This document shows, in pieces, positions 5,263 to 7,944 of a DNA stretch of 7,944 nucleotides (the stretch's first letter is position 1; each line of letters opens with the position of its first letter). A program made the position numbers and the translations under genes. The DNA is from Chloroflexota bacterium. Its GTDB lineage: Bacteria > Chloroflexota > UBA6077 > JADZDV01. The notes below the pieces were generated by a model. It saw only the letters and a list, made by a program, of their open reading frames with translations, was not told the DNA's origin and ran no database searches. The DNA lies in contig JADZDV010000269.1 of the NCBI GenBank assembly GCA_020850915.1, positions 1 through 7,944 of the forward strand, read 5' to 3'.

Positions 5263-6236
5263 GCGGAGCGTCGCCGTGTGAGATCCACCGAGTCGCCGTC
5301 ATCGGCGGCGGCCACATTGGCCACGGCGTGGCGCAGCTCTTCGCCGCGCACGGCTTTCCAGTGGCGCTCTTCAACCGCGGTGCCACGAGCAGCGAGCGGG
5401 CGTTTGCCCGCATTCGCTTCAACCTGGAGGACGAGATCCAGAACGGCCGAACGACGGAGGCCGCCGCCCTCGCCACACTCGGGCGCATACGCGCGGAAAC
5501 GGAGATCGTGAAGGCGGCGGAGGGGGCAGATTTCGTTGTAGAGGCCGTCGCCGAAGACCTGGCGCTGAAACACGAGGTGTTCGTGCTGCTGGACAGGGTT
5601 TGTGCACCGCCGGCCATCCTGGCGAGCGATACCTCCGGGATGAGCATCACCGAGATCGCCAGGGTAGTCCAGCACCCGGAGCGAGTGGTCGGGACGCACT
5701 TTTTCACGCCCCCGCATCTGACACCCGGCGTGGAGGTCATCCCCGGCGATCTCACCACCGTGGAGACGGTGGAGCGGACGATGGCCTTGTTGCGCGCGGT
5801 GGGCAAGCAGCCGGCCGTCGTCAAGAACGTGATCGGCTTCGTGGCTGGTCGGCTTTCGACAGCGCTGCGTCGAGAAGCCTGGGCGATCGTGGAGCAGGGG
5901 ATCGCGACGCCGGCCGAGGTGGACGTGATCTGGCGAACGACGGTCGGACCGAGCTACCAGGCGGCCGGGCCGCTTGGCGTGAGCGACGCGTCCGGAATGG
6001 ACGTCCTGGTGGCGGTGCACGACTACATCGAGCCAGTGCTCAGTCCGCCGAGTCGGCCCACGGCGTTTGTGAGGGAGCGGGCGGAGCGGGGCGAGTTCGG
6101 CATCAAGAGCGGCGGGGGCTTTTACCAGTGGACGCCTGAGCGCGCTGCCGCGATGATGCGGCGACGTGCGCGTCTGCTCGCCTTCCTGCAGGACGAACTG
6201 GTCCGGGAACAGGCGGAAGCGTCAGCCGGATGGTGA
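5259..6236 (+). CDS. 3-hydroxyacyl-CoA dehydrogenase family protein
   Basis: A 325-residue protein with the two-domain 3-hydroxyacyl-CoA dehydrogenase architecture. The N-terminal NAD domain has VAVIGGGHIGHGVAQLF (12-28), ADFVVEAVAEDLALKHEVF (90-108) and LASDTSGMSIT (121-131). The catalytic His is His147 in VVGTHFF and its Glu partner is Glu159 in GVEVI. The C-terminal helical domain starts at IGFVAGRL (192-199) and ends with the family signature GEFGIKSGGGFYQW (278-291). Two deviations stand out: the Asn of the usual GFxxNRL is Gly197, and the NAD-ribose-binding Asp after strand 2 is Asn39 (ALFNRG). The length suits single-function enzymes; no enoyl-CoA hydratase domain is fused. The start ATG overlaps the preceding stop by four bases, so translation is probably coupled. 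It is expected to oxidise a 3-hydroxyacyl-CoA or related hydroxy acid with NAD; the exact substrate is unknown. Confidence 0.88.
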   Translation: MSGASPCEIHRVAVIGGGHIGHGVAQLFAAHGFPVALFNRGATSSERAFARIRFNLEDEIQNGRTTEAAALATLGRIRAETEIVKAAEGADFVVEAVAEDLALKHEVFVLLDRVCAPPAILASDTSGMSITEIARVVQHPERVVGTHFFTPPHLTPGVEVIPGDLTTVETVERTMALLRAVGKQPAVVKNVIGFVAGRLSTALRREAWAIVEQGIATPAEVDVIWRTTVGPSYQAAGPLGVSDASGMDVLVAVHDYIEPVLSPPSRPTAFVRERAERGEFGIKSGGGFYQWTPERAAAMMRRRARLLAFLQDELVREQAEASAGW

Positions 6237-6263
6237 GCGAGTGAGCGGCGGAAGGTGACGGCA

Positions 6264-7460
6264 ATGGTCGACTTCAACGTGACGGAAGAGCAACGGCACT
6301 GGCAGGGAAAAGCGCGGGACTGGGCGAGGAGCGTGCTCGCACCGGTCGTGCGAGAGGTCGAGGGGCGACCCGAGCCGCTCGACCGCATCCCCTGGCCAGA
6401 GATCGCGGAGGCCTCCCATCGCGGTCTCCGACTACTGTCGATGCCAGCCGGCTGGGGTGGTGTGGGCGCTGGGTGGAGGACGCTCTGTCTCGTCGTAGAG
6501 GAGGTGGCAGCCGTCGACATCGGAACGGCGACCACGCTCGAGCTGCAGTGGATGTACGGCCCGATGCTGTACGCGTTGATGGAGCCGGCCCAGCGTGAGC
6601 GCTTCCTTCGGCCGATGGTGGACGATCCGACCTTTCTGCTCGCGCCCTGTCTGACCGAGCCAAACGTGGGCTCGGACTCCATCTTGCCGTACAACCGCGC
6701 GGACGGAGGCATTCGGACCCTGGCTCACCGTGAGGCGGGTGGCTGGGTGGTGAACGGCCGCAAGCACTTCACCTCCAGCGGCGGAGTCGCGAAGCTCTAC
6801 CTGCTTTTCGCGCGGACGGACCTGTCCCAGCCGCCGCTGGAGAGCACGAGCCTGTTTGTTCTGACGCCGGACCTGCCCGGCTTTACCGTCGTGCGAGGCC
6901 ACGAGAAGCTGGCGCACCGGCTGAGCCCCCAGGCCGAGGAGGTGTTCGAGAACCTCAAGCTATCGGAGGAGCACCACGTCGGACCAGTAGGCGGCGTCTT
7001 CGCGGCTGCCAGAGCGTTCATGATGCCGGCGCTGGCGCTCGCCGGGGCTGGCTTCGTCGGGACCGCCCGCGGCGCCTTCGAGCTAGCGCTACAGTTCGCT
7101 CGCGACCACGTCCGGGGTGGTAGGCCGCTCCTCCAGCGCCAGGCGACCGCCTTGCAGCTCGTGGACATGCAGATGCGGGTGGAGGCGGCGCGCTGCAGCG
7201 TGCTCAACGCGGCCAGCCGATTCGACAGCGGCGATCTCAGCGAGCCCGCGCTCGCCTCGCGAGTCAAGGTGTTCGCCAGCGAGGTCTCCTTCGACGTGGC
7301 GCGGATGGCGACGGAGATCTTCGGCGGTCGCGGGGTCATGACGGACTACGAGGTCGAACGGTTCCTGCGTGACGCCACCGCGAACCTCCACGACTTCGGC
7401 GCCAACCAGGTGCACAAGCTGCGGGCCGCCGCCGGGCTGGGACACGAGGTGGCAGGTTGA
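6264..7460 (+). CDS. Acyl-CoA dehydrogenase family protein 2, lacking the usual base
   Basis: A 398-residue full-length paralogue of the first gene in the cluster. Landmarks are LTEPNVGSD (130-138), the shared insert ILPYNRADGGIRT (140-152), GGWVVNGRKHFTSSGG (159-174), HEKLAHRLSPQAEEVFENLK (213-232) and the FAD-binding EIFGGRGVM (351-359). Where active enzymes have the catalytic Glu (YEGT), this protein has Phe378 in HDFGAN, with Asp377 one residue earlier. The alternative base position aligns with Ala256. FAD motifs remain, so it may be a structural or regulatory subunit paired with the first dehydrogenase, as in heteromeric mycobacterial FadE pairs, or may use Asp377; both are inferences. 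ATG 6264 is preferred because GGAAGG (6250-6255) lies 8 nt upstream, whereas GTG 6255 overlaps that site. The gap to the previous gene is 27 bp, so they are very likely co-transcribed. It is the last gene of the cluster. Confidence 0.9.
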   Translation: MVDFNVTEEQRHWQGKARDWARSVLAPVVREVEGRPEPLDRIPWPEIAEASHRGLRLLSMPAGWGGVGAGWRTLCLVVEEVAAVDIGTATTLELQWMYGPMLYALMEPAQRERFLRPMVDDPTFLLAPCLTEPNVGSDSILPYNRADGGIRTLAHREAGGWVVNGRKHFTSSGGVAKLYLLFARTDLSQPPLESTSLFVLTPDLPGFTVVRGHEKLAHRLSPQAEEVFENLKLSEEHHVGPVGGVFAAARAFMMPALALAGAGFVGTARGAFELALQFARDHVRGGRPLLQRQATALQLVDMQMRVEAARCSVLNAASRFDSGDLSEPALASRVKVFASEVSFDVARMATEIFGGRGVMTDYEVERFLRDATANLHDFGANQVHKLRAAAGLGHEVAG

Positions 7461-7477
7461 GCGGCCCGCTCCGCTGG

Positions 7478-7503
7478 CTAGCCGTCAAAGTGACGACAGC
7501 TAG
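7478..7503 (+). terminator. Hairpin after the dehydrogenase cluster
   Basis: CTAGC-CGTCA (7478-7487) pairs with TGACG (7491-7495) and GCTAG (7499-7503), giving ten base pairs with an AAG triloop and a 3-nt bulge on the 3' side. It begins 18 bp after the stop of the last dehydrogenase gene. No T-run follows, so it is not a classic intrinsic terminator; it may stabilise the mRNA 3' end or assist Rho-dependent termination. Confidence 0.3.
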
Positions 7504-7562
7504 GGGCGTCGCTTGTTGCCGTTAGCAAACGTGTGCGAGCGAAGGCGTTACGAACGAGGCGC

Positions 7563-7590
7563 TTGACAGCAGCTAGAGTCCCTGTAGACT
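7563..7590 (+). promoter_or_regulatory. Sigma70-type promoter for the secreted protein gene
   Basis: A perfect -35 box TTGACA (7563-7568) and a -10 box TAGACT (7585-7590) are separated by 16 bp. The predicted start of transcription is near 7597, giving a leader of about 53 nt. The leader can form a small hairpin (TGCCGC at 7604-7609 with GGTGGCA ending at 7620, loop TTCGG). This is the best promoter match in the window and shows that the downstream gene is expressed separately from the dehydrogenase cluster. Confidence 0.65.
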
Positions 7591-7649
7591 GATCTCGGGT
7601 GTGTGCCGCTTCGGGTGGCAAGGCGCGGCAGGCCCGGGAGGTCGGTGCG

Positions 7650-7944
7650 ATGGCGAGCCGACGAAGCAGCCCCTGGCGCGTTGGTTGGATTCGGGGATTG
7701 CTCCTGCTCTGCGCCGTGCTGCTGGCCGGATTGCCGGCCGGGTTGCCGGCCGACACTGCCCTTGCTGGCCGGGTGAGGCCGTCATTGAAGGCCAAACCAT
7801 CGATCGTGCGCGCGGGACAGAGTGTCTCCGTCTCGTGGAAGAAACTGAGTCCCTCGGGAAACGACTGGATCAGTCTGCATCCGGTGAAGTTTCCCGACTC
7901 CTCTTACCTGACATGGCGATACGCTCCCGGAGCGTCCGGCAGTC
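7650..7944 (+). CDS. Secreted protein with N-terminal beta-sandwich-like domain (partial)
   Basis: An open frame starts at ATG 7650 and runs through the window end without a stop, giving 98 complete codons. GGGAGG (7636-7641) lies 8 nt before the start, and a strong promoter is upstream. Residues 1-38 form a classic signal peptide: basic MASRRSSPWR, a hydrophobic stretch with LLLLCAVLLAGLP (18-30), and small residues before ADTALAG, where cleavage is likely. The mature part begins RVRPSLKAKPSIVRAGQSVS, followed by VSWKKLSPSGNDWISLHPVK and SSYLTWRYAPG. The pattern 'G-x-SVxVSW ... DWI-L ... YLxWRY' resembles N-terminal Ig/fibronectin-like beta domains of bacterial secreted proteins, including some ahead of calcineurin-like phosphoesterase domains. 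What follows the domain, and hence the function, is outside the window. The protein is expected in the envelope or outside the cell. Confidence 0.7.
   Translation, partial: MASRRSSPWRVGWIRGLLLLCAVLLAGLPAGLPADTALAGRVRPSLKAKPSIVRAGQSVSVSWKKLSPSGNDWISLHPVKFPDSSYLTWRYAPGASGS

Noticed and set aside
5031..6020. Minus-strand open frame (329 codons) across the alcohol and hydroxyacyl dehydrogenase genes
   Set aside because: It spans two unrelated real genes on the other strand, has low-complexity shadow composition and no recognisable motif.
1..7944. tRNA, rRNA, CRISPR arrays, riboswitches and T-tailed terminators
   Set aside because: None was found on reading both strands; no regularly spaced repeats, cloverleaf-like segments or stem plus T-run combinations were seen.

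Overview
This GC-rich window (roughly two-thirds G+C, with strong G/C preference at third codon positions) looks like chromosomal DNA from a free-living bacterium. The DUF1786 gene, the -35/-10 promoters with TAGxCT-type -10 boxes, and a probable leaderless gene would suit Chloroflexota, but an actinobacterium or another high-GC lineage cannot be excluded. There are no RNA genes, CRISPR arrays or intact mobile elements.

Layout. Bases 1-770 hold no intact gene. They contain a perfect 12-bp inverted repeat (53-95) and two convergent stretches with coding-like base composition that are broken by apparent frameshifts: one on + ending at 346, one on - between 761 and 351. A DUF1786 gene (minus, 773-1882) follows. 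A short divergent intergenic region separates it from a class I SAM-dependent methyltransferase gene (1991-2776), which appears to be transcribed leaderless from a -35/-10 promoter whose predicted start falls on the GTG codon.

The core is a four-gene + strand cluster: acyl-CoA dehydrogenase 1 (2899-4116), medium-chain zinc-type alcohol dehydrogenase (4216-5262), 3-hydroxyacyl-CoA dehydrogenase (5259-6236, overlapping the previous gene by ATGA) and acyl-CoA dehydrogenase 2 (6264-7460). It reads as a beta-oxidation-like module for an unidentified acyl-CoA. No enoyl-CoA hydratase, thiolase or CoA ligase is present, so the pathway is incomplete here.

The most notable point is that all four enzymes keep their fold and cofactor motifs but depart from consensus at catalytic positions. 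The acyl-CoA dehydrogenase base Glu is Asp in one paralogue and Phe in the other. The alcohol dehydrogenase has Asp and Gly where two catalytic-zinc Cys are expected. The hydroxyacyl-CoA dehydrogenase has Gly in place of the catalytic Asn. These are by-eye alignments from memory. Together they suggest specialised chemistry or heteromeric partners rather than ordinary fatty-acid oxidation.

The right end has a hairpin after the cluster, a good sigma70-type promoter (7563-7590), and the start of a secreted protein gene (7650 onward) that runs off the window.
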